From Pseudomonas indica NBRC 103045 (GTDB taxonomy: Bacteria; Pseudomonadota; Gammaproteobacteria; Pseudomonadales; Pseudomonadaceae): a DNA stretch of 64,000 nucleotides. The translations under genes were made by a program, and so were the position numbers. The DNA lies in assembly GCF_002091635.1 (NCBI RefSeq), contig NZ_BDAC01000001.1, positions 372,001 through 436,000 of the forward strand, read 5' to 3'. Positions 1 through 9,829 of the stretch are shown one piece after another. The first letter of the stretch is position 1. Each line of letters starts with the position of its first letter. Under the pieces are notes generated by a model that was not told where the DNA came from, searched no databases, and saw only the letters and a list, made by a program, of their open reading frames with translations.

Positions 1-650
1 CGATCGATCAGTTGCGGCTGGGTCATGGGCTCGGGGCCAACCAACGGCAACACCATGGGCTGTTCCGGCCACCGGCGCAGCAATGCCAGGACCGCACCCA
101 CCAGATCATCCACGTGCAGCGGCTGGATTCGGGCTCGGGTGTCCAGCAGCGGAATCAGCGGCCAGGGCGACAAACGGGAAAACCAGCCGCTGCTGGCACC
201 GCCTTCGCCCAGTACCAGCGAAGGGCGCAGCACCACGGCGGGAATGCCGAGGCCGAGCAGGTAGGCATCAGCAGCCGCCTTGCTGGCCAGGAAGGGAATG
301 TCGGGCTGCTCGCCCGCGCCGAGGGCCGAGAATTGCAGCACCCGCGCGCCGTGGGCGGCGGCCAGGTCGAACAGGCGCCGCGCACCGCTGTCCTGCACCC
401 GCGCCAGTTCGGCGGCGTCGCTGCCGAGGACGCCCGCCGCGTTGATCACCAGTTCGACGCCCGCCGGCCAGGGAAAATGCGACGGGTCCTCGGCCAGGCG
501 GGCCAAGTCGAGCGCCCGCCATTCGACGCCGGGCAAACCGTCGGCCGGTGGCCGGCGTGCCGTGCCCACCACCTCATGCCCCACGCTACGCAGGGCCTCC
601 AGCAGCCGCCTGCCGATGAAGCCACTGGCCCCTACCAGCAGGATGCGCAT
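1..650 (-). CDS. NAD(P)-binding SDR/epimerase-like oxidoreductase (3' end outside window)
   Basis: Reading right to left from the ATG at 650, the protein opens with a Rossmann dinucleotide motif (LLVGASGFIGRRLL), followed by the atypical-SDR/NDUFA9-like pattern: VINAAGVLG, a serine step (LQFSALGAG), FLASKAAAD and LRPSLVLGEGG. The Ser and Lys resemble the S...YxxxK arrangement, but the usual Tyr is replaced in FLASK, so many such proteins are binding or regulatory rather than catalytic. About 216 residues are visible and the C terminus lies beyond base 1. A GGAG about 8 nt upstream supports the start. The gene begins 16 bp after the ilvA stop in the same direction, so read-through from ilvA is likely. 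The substrate is unknown. Confidence 0.8.
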   Translation of the reverse strand, partial: MRILLVGASGFIGRRLLEALRSVGHEVVGTARRPPADGLPGVEWRALDLARLAEDPSHFPWPAGVELVINAAGVLGSDAAELARVQDSGARRLFDLAAAHGARVLQFSALGAGEQPDIPFLASKAAADAYLLGLGIPAVVLRPSLVLGEGGASSGWFSRLSPWPLIPLLDTRARIQPLHVDDLVGAVLALLRRWPEQPMVLPLVGPEPMTQPQLID

Positions 651-666
651 CGGCGCGGCTCCAGTC

Positions 667-2193
<1,527 letters not shown>

Positions 2194-2350
2194 GGCGGGG
2201 AAATAGGAATAGGCGAGTCTACTCCGCCGAGGCCGCGCGCGGCCACCCGCTCCGGCCGACCAGCGGAACGGAATCTTTTGCCGCTTCGCCAGTCAGCAGT
2301 TCAGGCTCCCGAGCAGTGCGCCGCCTCCCCCACCCGTATGAGGATTCATC

Positions 2351-3481
2351 ATGCCTACCGGCATCTCCCGCCTGCTCGTCCAAGGCAGTTCGAACGACGA
2401 CCTGCTGGTCGCCCATCCCGAGCCCAGCCGTCTGGTCGGCGGCGAAGGCAACGACGTGCTGATCGATGGCCCCGGCAGCGACTCGTTGCTCGGCGGTGGC
2501 GGCAACAACCGCCTGTTCGGCGGGCTCGGCGATGACTACTACACCTACGACGTCTACTCGGGCAGCCGCGACGTCATCCTCGACTTCGATCCCACACCCG
2601 GCAATATCGACACGCTGATCGTCGGCGAAAGCCTGGAAGAGTTCGGCCCGTTCGAGCGTTATCAGGACGACCTGCTGATCGGCCTGCACGGCGAAGCCGG
2701 CGTCATCACCGTGCGCGATTTCTTTCTCGACGCCGCCTTTCGCATCGAACGTTTCCGCTTCGGCGCCACCCATGTGACCGACAAGGACATCCTGCGCAAC
2801 TTCCACCTGGACCCGGACGCCCCGACCGGCCGCACCGCGGACGATCCACCCAGCTACACCGGCGAGCGCATCCGTCTGACCGGTAAGGAGTGGGCCGACC
2901 GGCTGGTGGCCGGCGACCAGGCGACCTACCTGCTCGGCCGCGGCGGCAACGACCTGCTGGTCGGCAGCCGCTACAGCGACGTACTCAACGGCGGCACGGT
3001 CAAGCCGATGTTCTTCGGCGACAACCACTGGAATCTGCTCTACGGCGGGCCGGGCGACGACTATTACCAGGTCGACTATTCCTGGGAGTTCAGCGATCAC
3101 ACGCTCTACGACTACGACACGACGCCGGGCAACGCCGACACCCTGCACATTCGCGGCCCCCTGGAACCGCAGTACGTGCGTTTCCGGGGCAGCGAAGGCG
3201 GCTCGTTGTACATCGAGCTGGACAGCGAACAGCGCATCGTCATCACCAACTACTTCCTCGACAAGGCGTTCGTGATCGAGAAGATCCGCTTCGATGACGG
3301 CTCCGTGCTGGACGAGGCCGCCATCCGCCAGCGTGTGGGCCTGCCTGCCCCCACGCCGCCACAGGCAACGCTGAGCACGCCCCTTCCCTATTGGGCCGGC
3401 GAGATGCCCGAGCCGGCAGCCGATGGCGTATTGAGCCTGCTGTTCAGCGTCGGCGCCGCTCTGGGTCACAGCGGCGGATGA
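2351..3481 (+). CDS. RTX-type haemolysin-like Ca2+-binding repeat protein
   Basis: 376 residues built from two copies of one module, about residues 8-148 and 174-328. Each copy carries RTX nonapeptide-like repeats (LVGGEGNDVL, LFGGLGDDYY; LLGRGGNDLL, LYGGPGDDYY), then a D-x-D-x-TPGN-x-DTL segment and an IERFRF/IEKIRF block typical of the haemolysin-type calcium-binding-related domain (HCBP_related). No Sec signal is present, as expected for type I secretion cargo, but no dedicated ABC transporter is nearby and the C terminus is not an obvious type I signal. A GAGG stands before the ATG. It is divergent from ilvA and reads toward rpiA. The target is unknown; it may be a remnant of a larger RTX protein. 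Confidence 0.75.
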   Translation: MPTGISRLLVQGSSNDDLLVAHPEPSRLVGGEGNDVLIDGPGSDSLLGGGGNNRLFGGLGDDYYTYDVYSGSRDVILDFDPTPGNIDTLIVGESLEEFGPFERYQDDLLIGLHGEAGVITVRDFFLDAAFRIERFRFGATHVTDKDILRNFHLDPDAPTGRTADDPPSYTGERIRLTGKEWADRLVAGDQATYLLGRGGNDLLVGSRYSDVLNGGTVKPMFFGDNHWNLLYGGPGDDYYQVDYSWEFSDHTLYDYDTTPGNADTLHIRGPLEPQYVRFRGSEGGSLYIELDSEQRIVITNYFLDKAFVIEKIRFDDGSVLDEAAIRQRVGLPAPTPPQATLSTPLPYWAGEMPEPAADGVLSLLFSVGAALGHSGG

Positions 3482-3511
3482 GAAGCACTGCGGCCAGACA
3501 GGCCGGATGGC

Positions 3512-3517
3512 TATAAT
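3512..3517 (+). promoter_or_regulatory. Perfect TATAAT -10 element ahead of rpiA
   Basis: TATAAT lies 29 nt before the rpiA ATG and 31 nt after the stop of the RTX gene. No good -35 hexamer is visible at the right distance. It suggests rpiA has its own promoter rather than depending on the RTX gene. Confidence 0.5.
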
Positions 3518-3546
3518 TGCGGTTTTTTCCAGCCCGGCAGAACGTC

Positions 3547-4218
3547 ATGACTCAGGATCAGCTCAAGCAGGCGGTGGCCCAGGCCGCTGTCGACCACATC
3601 CTCCCTCACCTCGACAGCAAGAGCATCGTCGGCGTCGGCACCGGCTCCACCGCGAACTTCTTCATCGACGCCCTGGCCCGGCACAAGGCCGACTTCGACG
3701 GCGCCGTGGCCAGTTCCGAAGCCACCGCCCAGCGCCTCAAGCAGCACGGCATTCCGGTCTATGACCTGAACACGGTGAGCGAGCTGGAGTTCTACGTGGA
3801 CGGTGCCGACGAAACCAACGAGCACCTGCAACTGATCAAGGGCGGCGGCGCCGCGCTGACCCGCGAGAAGATCGTCGCCGCGGTGGCCAAGACCTTCATC
3901 TGCATCGCCGACGGCAGCAAGCTGGTGCCGGTGCTCGGTGCCTTCCCGCTGCCGGTGGAAGTCATCCCCATGGCCCGCAGCCATGTCGCCCGCCAACTGG
4001 TGAAGCTGGGCGGCGACCCGGTGTACCGCGAGGGCGTGCTCACCGACAACGGCAATATCATCCTCGACGTACACAACCTGCGGATCGTCGACCCGATGGG
4101 CCTGGAAGCACAGATCAACGCCATCGTCGGCGTGGTCACCAACGGCCTGTTCGCCGCGCGCCCCGCCGACCTGCTGCTGCTCGGCACCGGCGAAGGCGTG
4201 AAGACCCTGCGTCGCTGA
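3547..4218 (+). CDS. rpiA: Ribose-5-phosphate isomerase A
   Basis: 223 residues, the standard RpiA length. It interconverts ribose-5-phosphate and ribulose-5-phosphate in the non-oxidative pentose phosphate pathway. The family signatures are clear: [13 protein letters not shown] (phosphate loop), DGADETN (catalytic aspartates), [11 protein letters not shown] (active-site Lys and Glu) and the C-terminal GTGEGV. An upstream in-frame extension is possible, but it would start inside the promoter region, so the ATG at 3547 is chosen. The gene ends 12 bp before the convergent CarP-like gene. Confidence 0.97.
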   Translation: MTQDQLKQAVAQAAVDHILPHLDSKSIVGVGTGSTANFFIDALARHKADFDGAVASSEATAQRLKQHGIPVYDLNTVSELEFYVDGADETNEHLQLIKGGGAALTREKIVAAVAKTFICIADGSKLVPVLGAFPLPVEVIPMARSHVARQLVKLGGDPVYREGVLTDNGNIILDVHNLRIVDPMGLEAQINAIVGVVTNGLFAARPADLLLLGTGEGVKTLRR

Positions 4219-4230
4219 AACGGCGCCGCC

Positions 4231-5151
4231 TCAGCGCGGCACCTTGCGGAATAGATAGAAGAGGTTCGGCTCGGACACCAGGTAGAGATTGCCGGCGTCG
4301 TCCATCGCCACGCCTTCGGCCTGCGGCACCGAGCGTTGCAGGCCGTGCATCCCGCGCAACAGCGACAGGCTGCTGATCGGCCGGCCGTCGCTGTTCAACT
4401 CCAGTACCAGCCGCGACTCATCGGACAGCGCCAACAGGTGGCCGCTGCGCTGGTCGAAGTCCAGGCTGGACAGGTCGCGCACGAACAATCCCTGGTCCCG
4501 TCGCGGGTTATCCACCACGTGGACGGCGAACGGCTTGTCCGGATCGGTGTGCGGGAAGCCGTGCACCTCGTAGATCGTTACTGGATCGCGCTCCTTGGCG
4601 ACGAACAGGCGCTTCCCGTCCAGGTCGTAGGCCAGTCCCTCGAAACCCTTGTTGCCGGACCGGCCGATGCCGAGGGAGAGCTGCTGCGCCTCGGCGGCAT
4701 CGACGAAACGGGTGGTGTCGTCCAGGCGTACCTTGATCAGCCGCTGGGCGCGCTCGTCGGTGATCACGTAGATGCCCGGGCTGATGTACTCGATGGCCTC
4801 GGGATCGCCGAACCCCACCAGCGGAATGCGCCGCAGGATGCGGCCGTCCAGCGACAGCTCGATGATCTCCGACTTCTGGTTGGTGACGGTCAGCAGGCTG
4901 CGCCGGTCGGGGTCGAAGGTCAGGGCGGAAACGTCATCGGCCAGGCCCTCGATGGTCTGCGCCTCGATGGCCACCTCGTAATCCGGCAGCCAGATCGACC
5001 GCTCCCGCCACTCCTCGGCGTGGCGCCATTCTTGCACGATGAACCAGCCCCGTTCGAACAGGCGGAACTCCTGGGCGGCCAGTGCCAGGCAAAACAGCAG
5101 CCCCAGCAGCAGCGCGGCGAGCAGGGTCTTGAGCGTGAGGAATCGGCGCAT
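4231..5151 (-). CDS. CarP-like SdiA-regulated-domain beta-propeller protein (paralogue 1)
   Basis: 306 residues from the ATG at 5151; a longer reading frame exists upstream but lacks the hydrophobic N terminus at its start. A single membrane anchor or uncleaved signal (TLKTLLAALLLGLLFCLALAA) precedes a six-bladed propeller-like domain with family motifs ALTFDPDRRSLLTVTN, GFGDPEAIEYI, GNKGFEGLAYD, RDLSSLDFD, LALSDESRLVLEL and QAEGVAMDDAGNLYLVSEPN. This is the SdiA-regulated (YjiK/phytase-like) family, which includes the Ca2+-regulated protein CarP of P. aeruginosa. The domain is expected in the periplasm. A second family member lies at 36995-37936. Which of the two is the CarP orthologue cannot be decided here. 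Confidence 0.8.
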   Translation of the reverse strand: MRRFLTLKTLLAALLLGLLFCLALAAQEFRLFERGWFIVQEWRHAEEWRERSIWLPDYEVAIEAQTIEGLADDVSALTFDPDRRSLLTVTNQKSEIIELSLDGRILRRIPLVGFGDPEAIEYISPGIYVITDERAQRLIKVRLDDTTRFVDAAEAQQLSLGIGRSGNKGFEGLAYDLDGKRLFVAKERDPVTIYEVHGFPHTDPDKPFAVHVVDNPRRDQGLFVRDLSSLDFDQRSGHLLALSDESRLVLELNSDGRPISSLSLLRGMHGLQRSVPQAEGVAMDDAGNLYLVSEPNLFYLFRKVPR

Positions 5152-5363
5152 CAGGCGAACTCGTGTATCGGGGGCGCTAGAAATAGCACATCCAGGCTGA
5201 AGCGAAGCTGAACAGCGAAGCGGCCACGGGCACGCTCGAGGGGAACGGAAACGGATGGCCCAAGGGTAACCTCGATGCCCGCGAACGAGGCACGGGCTCA
5301 TACGGGCGCTCCGAAGCGTTACCAACGGAAACCCAGGGACGGTTCTTCGCAGGGGAACGAAGA

Positions 5364-6380
5364 ATGGGACTGTCATTACCGGCAGAAGAACGCGCACTCA
5401 CCACCTTGCATACCATCGCCCTGGCGGCGGACCGCCTCGGCGCCGGCGGCATGCGGCTCAAGCCTTTGCTGGACGGCAGCGGCCTGACCCCGGCCGACCT
5501 GGAAACCCCGGATAAGCTCATCAGCCATGCCCAGGAACTCCGTGTCTTCGCCAACGCGGTGAAGGCCAGCGGCGATCCCGCCCTCGGCCTGAGCCTCGGC
5601 CTGCGCATGCACGTCTCCGCCTACGGCATCCTCGGCTACACCATGCTTGCCAGCCGCACCCTGCGCGATGCGCTGAACCTGGCCCTGGCCTACCCGACGC
5701 TGCTCGGCACCTACTTCAAGCTGAGCCTGGAAGAGGACGGCGACGAAGCCCGGCTGGTCGCCACCGGCTATCGCTACGCGCCGGAGCTGACGGTGTTCAA
5801 CACCGAACTGTGCATGACCTCGCTGCTCACGGTGGTCCAGGACCTGCTCGGCCATGCCATCGCCCCGCGTTACCTGCGGCTGCCGTTCCGCCCGCCGCTG
5901 CACGCGCAAGCCTACGCCGACAAACTCGACTGTCCGGTGGAGTTCTGCGCACCGGCCGGAGTGCTCGGCTTCGACGCAGCGCTGCTCGATCGGCCCCTGC
6001 CGCTGGCCGACCCAGTGAGCTGTCACTACGGCCTGCAACAGTGCCTGCAACTCAACGCGCAGCTCGCCAGCGGCCCGGACGTGCTGGAGCAGATCCGCCA
6101 GCACCTGAACAACCACCTGCGCGACAGCAGCAGCCTGGAGCGGGTAGCCAGCCAGTTGCACCGCAGCGCCCGCACCCTGCGCCGTCACCTGCAACGGATG
6201 AACACCAGCTACCAGCGCCTGCTCGACGAAGTCCGCTACGACAAGGCACGCCACCTACTCACCCAGACCGACCTGCCGATCTACCTGATCGCCGAGCAGC
6301 TCGGCTACAGCGAAACGGCCAGTTTCCGTCACGCCTTCCAACGCTGGAGCGGCCAGCCGCCGAGCCTGTACCGGCGCTGA
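5364..6380 (+). CDS. AraC-family transcriptional regulator (arabinose-binding-domain type, OruR-like)
   Basis: 338 residues. The N-terminal two thirds fit the AraC arabinose-binding-like domain (GDPALGLSLGLRMHVSAYGILGY, ASRTLRDALNLALAYPTL). The C-terminal HTH region is about residues 235-338, with SSLERVASQLHRSARTLRRHL as first helix-turn-helix and IAEQLGYSETASFRHAFQRWSG as second, ending in the usual P-S-L-Y-R. The target is unknown. The gene lies between the divergent CarP-like gene and the convergent reductase, ending 10 bp before the latter's stop. A homologue of the same subfamily sits at 43800-44858. Confidence 0.9.
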   Translation: MGLSLPAEERALTTLHTIALAADRLGAGGMRLKPLLDGSGLTPADLETPDKLISHAQELRVFANAVKASGDPALGLSLGLRMHVSAYGILGYTMLASRTLRDALNLALAYPTLLGTYFKLSLEEDGDEARLVATGYRYAPELTVFNTELCMTSLLTVVQDLLGHAIAPRYLRLPFRPPLHAQAYADKLDCPVEFCAPAGVLGFDAALLDRPLPLADPVSCHYGLQQCLQLNAQLASGPDVLEQIRQHLNNHLRDSSSLERVASQLHRSARTLRRHLQRMNTSYQRLLDEVRYDKARHLLTQTDLPIYLIAEQLGYSETASFRHAFQRWSGQPPSLYRR

Positions 6381-6389
6381 AGCGCCGCC

Positions 6390-7214
6390 TCAGCCGAACC
6401 AACCCTCCCGCCCGAACGGCGGATCGTCGCCGGCGGCCTGGAGCAGGCGGTAACGGTCATAGCGGTAGATCGGCCCGTCCGCTCCCTGCGTGCAGTCGTC
6501 GCAGACACCACTCCGGCAGGGCAGGCAACAGCCCGCCGCGATCCATATCCGGTTGGCCGGCACGCCGCGCTGCAACCACTCCTCCGCCGTTGCCAGCAGC
6601 ATCGGCTCCGGCCCGCTGCAGAGCACCGCGTCGGGCATTTCGCCGGCACACAGCTCGTCGAGGTAATCCAGGGGAATGCCCCGACGGCCCCGGTTCGTCG
6701 TCTCTTCCAGGGTCTCGATGAAGGGCATGATCAGTTTCCAGCGGCGCCGCTGCCGCCCCAGCACCTGGGCGTCTGTACGGCGCGCGCCGTAGACGACGCT
6801 CAACTGGAACGGCATGTGCTGGCTGGCGGCATCTTCGATCAACGCGGCCAAAGAGGCCAACCCGCAGCCGCCGGCGACCGCCAGTATCCGCTGGCTGCTG
6901 AAGAACAACGGCCAGCCCTTGCCGAAAGGGCCACGGTAGCCCAGCACGGCACCGGCCGGCAGATCGAACAGCGCGCCGGTCAGGTGGCCGACCCGGCGGA
7001 TCAACGCATCGAAGTGTCCGTTCCGGTCCGGCAGGCTGACGTAGCTGAACGGCGCCTCGCCGCCCTCGGGCAAGGACAGCATGAAGAACTGGCCGGGAAC
7101 CGCCGCCAAGTCGCGGGCCAGCGGCTGGTCGATACGAAAGGTGAAATGCCGTGCCCCGTCGCCATCCGCATAGCTATCCAACAGATAGAGCTTGCGTGGG
7201 CTCGGGTCGCTCAT
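6390..7214 (-). CDS. PyrK-like FAD/NAD(P)-binding electron-transfer reductase with Fe-S cysteine motif
   Basis: 274 residues from the ATG at 7214. The N-terminal FAD barrel (PGQFFMLSLP, PFSYVSLP) and NAD(P) domain (ILAVAGGCGLASLAALI, VVYGARRTDAQVL, CSGPEPMLLATAEEWLQRGV) match the ferredoxin-NADP+ reductase superfamily branch of PyrK and the gamma subunits of sulfhydrogenase and anaerobic sulfite reductase. Near the C terminus a CRSGVCDDC motif (Cx4Cx2C) next to CCLPC supplies candidate [2Fe-2S] ligands. The gene is monocistronic here: no PyrD, hydrogenase or sulfite reductase partner is adjacent. The neighbouring ANR-linked stress genes suggest a redox role at low oxygen, but that is inference. 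Confidence 0.8.
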   Translation of the reverse strand: MSDPSPRKLYLLDSYADGDGARHFTFRIDQPLARDLAAVPGQFFMLSLPEGGEAPFSYVSLPDRNGHFDALIRRVGHLTGALFDLPAGAVLGYRGPFGKGWPLFFSSQRILAVAGGCGLASLAALIEDAASQHMPFQLSVVYGARRTDAQVLGRQRRRWKLIMPFIETLEETTNRGRRGIPLDYLDELCAGEMPDAVLCSGPEPMLLATAEEWLQRGVPANRIWIAAGCCLPCRSGVCDDCTQGADGPIYRYDRYRLLQAAGDDPPFGREGWFG

Positions 7215-7362
7215 GACGGCAGGCTCCGCGACGACGGGACGCCCCTGTGGCAACGGCCACCCTCGGAAAGTGCGCGCATTCTGAAACCTCGCCTACGGCC
7301 ATGGGCCGGAGTGGTGCCCCGGTCCATGCGGCTGGTTCGAGTGGAGTCGAGCGGATGCCCGG

Positions 7363-8262
7363 TTACGTCTTGACCGCCAGGATGCTGCACGGCACCCGGT
7401 ACAGGACCTGTTCGGTGGTGCTGCCGACCAGTTTCTCCAGCCCCTTGCGGTGTACGCGGCCCATCACCAGCACATCGGTCTGGTTCTCGCTGGCGAACTC
7501 GGGCAGAGCCTGGATCGGCGGGCCCATGACGAAATGCTGCCGGTCCAGCGGCACGCCGTAGCGGTCCGCCAAGCGGGTGAAGGACTCCTTCAACGACTGG
7601 CGCAGCTCTTCGGCGAAATCCGCCGCCCAGGCGACCGTACCGGCGGACGCATCCGAGAGGTAGGCGGGCGACAGATCGTAGGCATGCAGCAGATGCAGCT
7701 CGGCGTTGCATTGCAGCGCCAGCCCGTTGGCCGCCTGGATGATGCGGTCGTTGAGTCCTTCGATCTGGTTTTCCGGGAGGGACGGATCGACCGCTGCCAC
7801 CACCTTGCGCGGCAACGGATGGCCCGCCCCGCTCAGCAAATGCAACGGCACGGGACATTCGCGCAACAGGTGCCAGTCCAGCGGGGTGATGAAGGCGCGC
7901 TTGAGCGCCGGTTCGTCCTGCACGTCCTTGATCACCAGATCCGGTTGCATTTCCGCCACATGGCGAAGGATTTCCCGCAGCGGTTCGTGGGTCCAGCAAG
8001 CCTCGGTGGTGACGTCGATGCCACGGCTGCGCAGCAGCCCGGCCTCGTCCTTCAGCCAGGCGCGCTGTGCGTCCAGGTAGCTGTCGCGGGTCCGCTCCTG
8101 GATCGCCTTGTCCAGCAGCGGCAGGGGCATGATCGGCCCGGCGAACGAGGCGATGTGCAGTGCGGCACCGCTGGCTTCGGCCAGGGCGGCGGCCCGTTGC
8201 AACGCGGCGGAATGGCGCATGCCCGGGTCGGCGATGAGGAGCAGGCGTTGGTACTGGCTCAT
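7363..8262 (-). CDS. Tandem universal stress protein (UspE-like)
   Basis: 299 residues with two UspA folds, about 1-145 and 150-299. The second half ends with the ATP-binding-type signature DVLVMGRVHRKGLEKLVGSTTEQVLYRVPCSILAV (G-2x-G-9x-G-S/T-like), while the first half is degenerate at that position, as in UspE. Tandem Usp proteins help pseudomonads survive anaerobic energy stress. A perfect ANR/FNR-type box lies 113-126 bp upstream of the start, supporting oxygen control. It is transcribed in the same direction as the hydrolase and phosphoribosyltransferase upstream. Confidence 0.9.
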   Translation of the reverse strand: MSQYQRLLLIADPGMRHSAALQRAAALAEASGAALHIASFAGPIMPLPLLDKAIQERTRDSYLDAQRAWLKDEAGLLRSRGIDVTTEACWTHEPLREILRHVAEMQPDLVIKDVQDEPALKRAFITPLDWHLLRECPVPLHLLSGAGHPLPRKVVAAVDPSLPENQIEGLNDRIIQAANGLALQCNAELHLLHAYDLSPAYLSDASAGTVAWAADFAEELRQSLKESFTRLADRYGVPLDRQHFVMGPPIQALPEFASENQTDVLVMGRVHRKGLEKLVGSTTEQVLYRVPCSILAVKT

Positions 8263-8374
8263 GGGGCACCTCCTGGAAAGGGTTCAGGCGCCACCGCAAG
8301 CCATCCGCAGGGAGCCATGACCGGACGAACGCACCGGCATGACCACAGGTTGCGACCAGTTGGTCGATCAGGCG

Positions 8375-8388
8375 TTGATTTGCATCAA
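8375..8388 (-). promoter_or_regulatory. ANR/FNR box upstream of the universal stress protein gene
   Basis: TTGATTTGCATCAA is a perfect match to TTGAT-N4-ATCAA. It overlaps the stop codon of the alpha/beta hydrolase gene. If the box is centred at -41.5, transcription would start near 8340, giving a leader of about 78 nt before the Usp ATG. A matching -10 is not obvious. Confidence 0.7.
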
Positions 8389-9059
8389 ACCGAGGGGCGA
8401 TCTCCCCCGGCGCCGAGGTAGCGCAGGAACCAGTCCCCGGCCAGGCGGCAGACCTCTTCCAGGGTGCCGGGCTCCTCGAACAGGTGGGTAGCGCCCGGCA
8501 CCACCGCCAGCCGCTGCTCGCAGCGCAGCTGGCGGCCGACCTCGCGGTTCAGGTCCAGCACCACCGGATCGTCGCCGCCGACGATCTGCAGGGTCGGTGC
8601 CTTTACCTGCTCCAGGGCCGGGCCGGCCAGGTCGGTGCGCCCGCCGCGGGATACCACCGCGCTCACCCGCTCCGGACGCTCCGCCGCCGCCAGCAGGGCC
8701 GCCGCCGCACCGGTGCTGGCGCCGAACAGACCGAGGCGCAGCCGCTGCAATTCGGCCCGCGTACCGAGCCAATCGATCACGCCGAGCAGGCGGCGGGTCA
8801 GCAAGGGAATGTCGAAGCGCAGCTCGCGGGTAATCCGGTCGACCTCGTATTCGTCTTCGGTCAACAGGTCGAACAGCAGGGTCGCCAGGCCACGGTCGCT
8901 GAAATAGCGCGCCACCTGCCGGTTACGCGGGCTCGACCGGCTGCTGCCGCTGCCGTGGACGAACACCACCAGCCCGGCGGCTTCTTCGGGGAACAGCAGG
9001 TCCGCCGCCAGTTGCGCATCTCGCAGCGGCAGGGTCAGCGGTGAGGATAGGGTTCGCAT
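8385..9059 (-). CDS. Dienelactone-hydrolase-like alpha/beta hydrolase
   Basis: 224 residues. Alpha/beta hydrolase features: oxyanion region VVFVHGSGSS, nucleophile elbow GASTG (Ser), an acid in QIVGGDDPVV and a histidine in VPGATHLFEEPG. The family is often found fused to or beside a phosphoribosyltransferase in bacteria, and here it follows one by 15 bp. A strong GGGGAGG lies before the ATG at 9059. The substrate is not known. The stop codon falls inside the ANR box that would drive the next gene. Confidence 0.88.
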   Translation of the reverse strand: MRTLSSPLTLPLRDAQLAADLLFPEEAAGLVVFVHGSGSSRSSPRNRQVARYFSDRGLATLLFDLLTEDEYEVDRITRELRFDIPLLTRRLLGVIDWLGTRAELQRLRLGLFGASTGAAAALLAAAERPERVSAVVSRGGRTDLAGPALEQVKAPTLQIVGGDDPVVLDLNREVGRQLRCEQRLAVVPGATHLFEEPGTLEEVCRLAGDWFLRYLGAGGDRPSV

Positions 9060-9074
9060 GACATGCCTCCCCGG

Positions 9075-9755
9075 TCAGGACGACCGCTCCGTTTCCCGCT
9101 GCCAGGCACGGTGCAGCAGGTCCAGCACCTCCTCGTCCGTGGTCTGGGAGAAGTCCACGTACCAGCGCCCGATGGCGCTCAGGTACTCCGGCTGGAACGG
9201 GCAGACCACCTCGTCGGCGAGGGTTTCCAGGCGCACGACGGTCTCCGGCGCACCCACCGGCACCGCCACCACGATGCGCGCCGGCGATTGCCGCCGCACC
9301 GCCTCCACGGCCGCCTGCATGGTGGAGCCGGTGGCCAGGCCATCGTCCACCAGGATCACCTGGTTGCCGCCGAGCGCCGGAAACGGCCGCTCGCCCCGGT
9401 AGGCATGGTCGCGGCGGCGCAACTCACGACTCTCCGCCTCGGCCACCGCCTCGATGGTCGAATCGCCGATATGCAAATAATCCACCACGTCCCGGTTCAG
9501 CAGCCGCACGTCGCCGCTGGCGATGGCGCCCATGGCCAGCTCCTCGTGCCCCGGCACGCCGAGCTTGCGCACCAGCATCAGGTCCAACGGCAATTCTAGG
9601 GCGGTGGCGATTTCATAGGCCACCGGCACCCCGCCGCGCGGCAGGGCCAGGACGATGGCGTTCGGGTTGCGCCGGTAATCGTCGAGCAACCGCGCCAGGG
9701 CCTGGCCGGCGGCGACCCGGTCGCGGATGGGTATTTCGAGGCTTTCCTGAGTCAT
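9075..9755 (-). CDS. Phosphoribosyltransferase domain protein (type I PRT fold)
   Basis: 226 residues from the ATG at 9755; the open frame extends further upstream, but through the ANR box. It contains the type I PRPP-binding motif VILVDDGLATGSTM and an N-terminal ALPRGGVPVAYEIA loop. The closest known type is the uncharacterised PRTase family that accompanies dienelactone-hydrolase-like proteins, not a purine salvage enzyme. The hydrolase gene follows by 15 bp, so the two are likely co-transcribed. An ANR-like box is centred 67 bp before the start, which would put the transcription start about 25 nt before the ATG. Confidence 0.87.
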   Translation of the reverse strand: MTQESLEIPIRDRVAAGQALARLLDDYRRNPNAIVLALPRGGVPVAYEIATALELPLDLMLVRKLGVPGHEELAMGAIASGDVRLLNRDVVDYLHIGDSTIEAVAEAESRELRRRDHAYRGERPFPALGGNQVILVDDGLATGSTMQAAVEAVRRQSPARIVVAVPVGAPETVVRLETLADEVVCPFQPEYLSAIGRWYVDFSQTTDEEVLDLLHRAWQRETERSS

Positions 9756-9815
9756 CTTTCCGACCTCGCTGGGCAGGTGATTGAAAGATGCTGCGCCGGT
9801 TTTTTTGCGCTCTCT

Positions 9816-9829
9816 TTGATCCCGATTAA
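9816..9829 (-). promoter_or_regulatory. ANR/FNR-like box upstream of the phosphoribosyltransferase gene
   Basis: TTGATCCCGATTAA differs from TTGAT-N4-ATCAA at one position. Its centre is 67 bp upstream of the ATG, which fits class II activation with a short leader. With the perfect box at 8375-8388 this suggests joint oxygen control of the block. Confidence 0.6.

Noticed and set aside
2219-3469. 416-codon minus-strand frame over the RTX gene
   Set aside because: The plus-strand frame has RTX repeats, an SD and a duplicated module. The antisense product is Val/Ala/Asp/Gln-rich shadow sequence.
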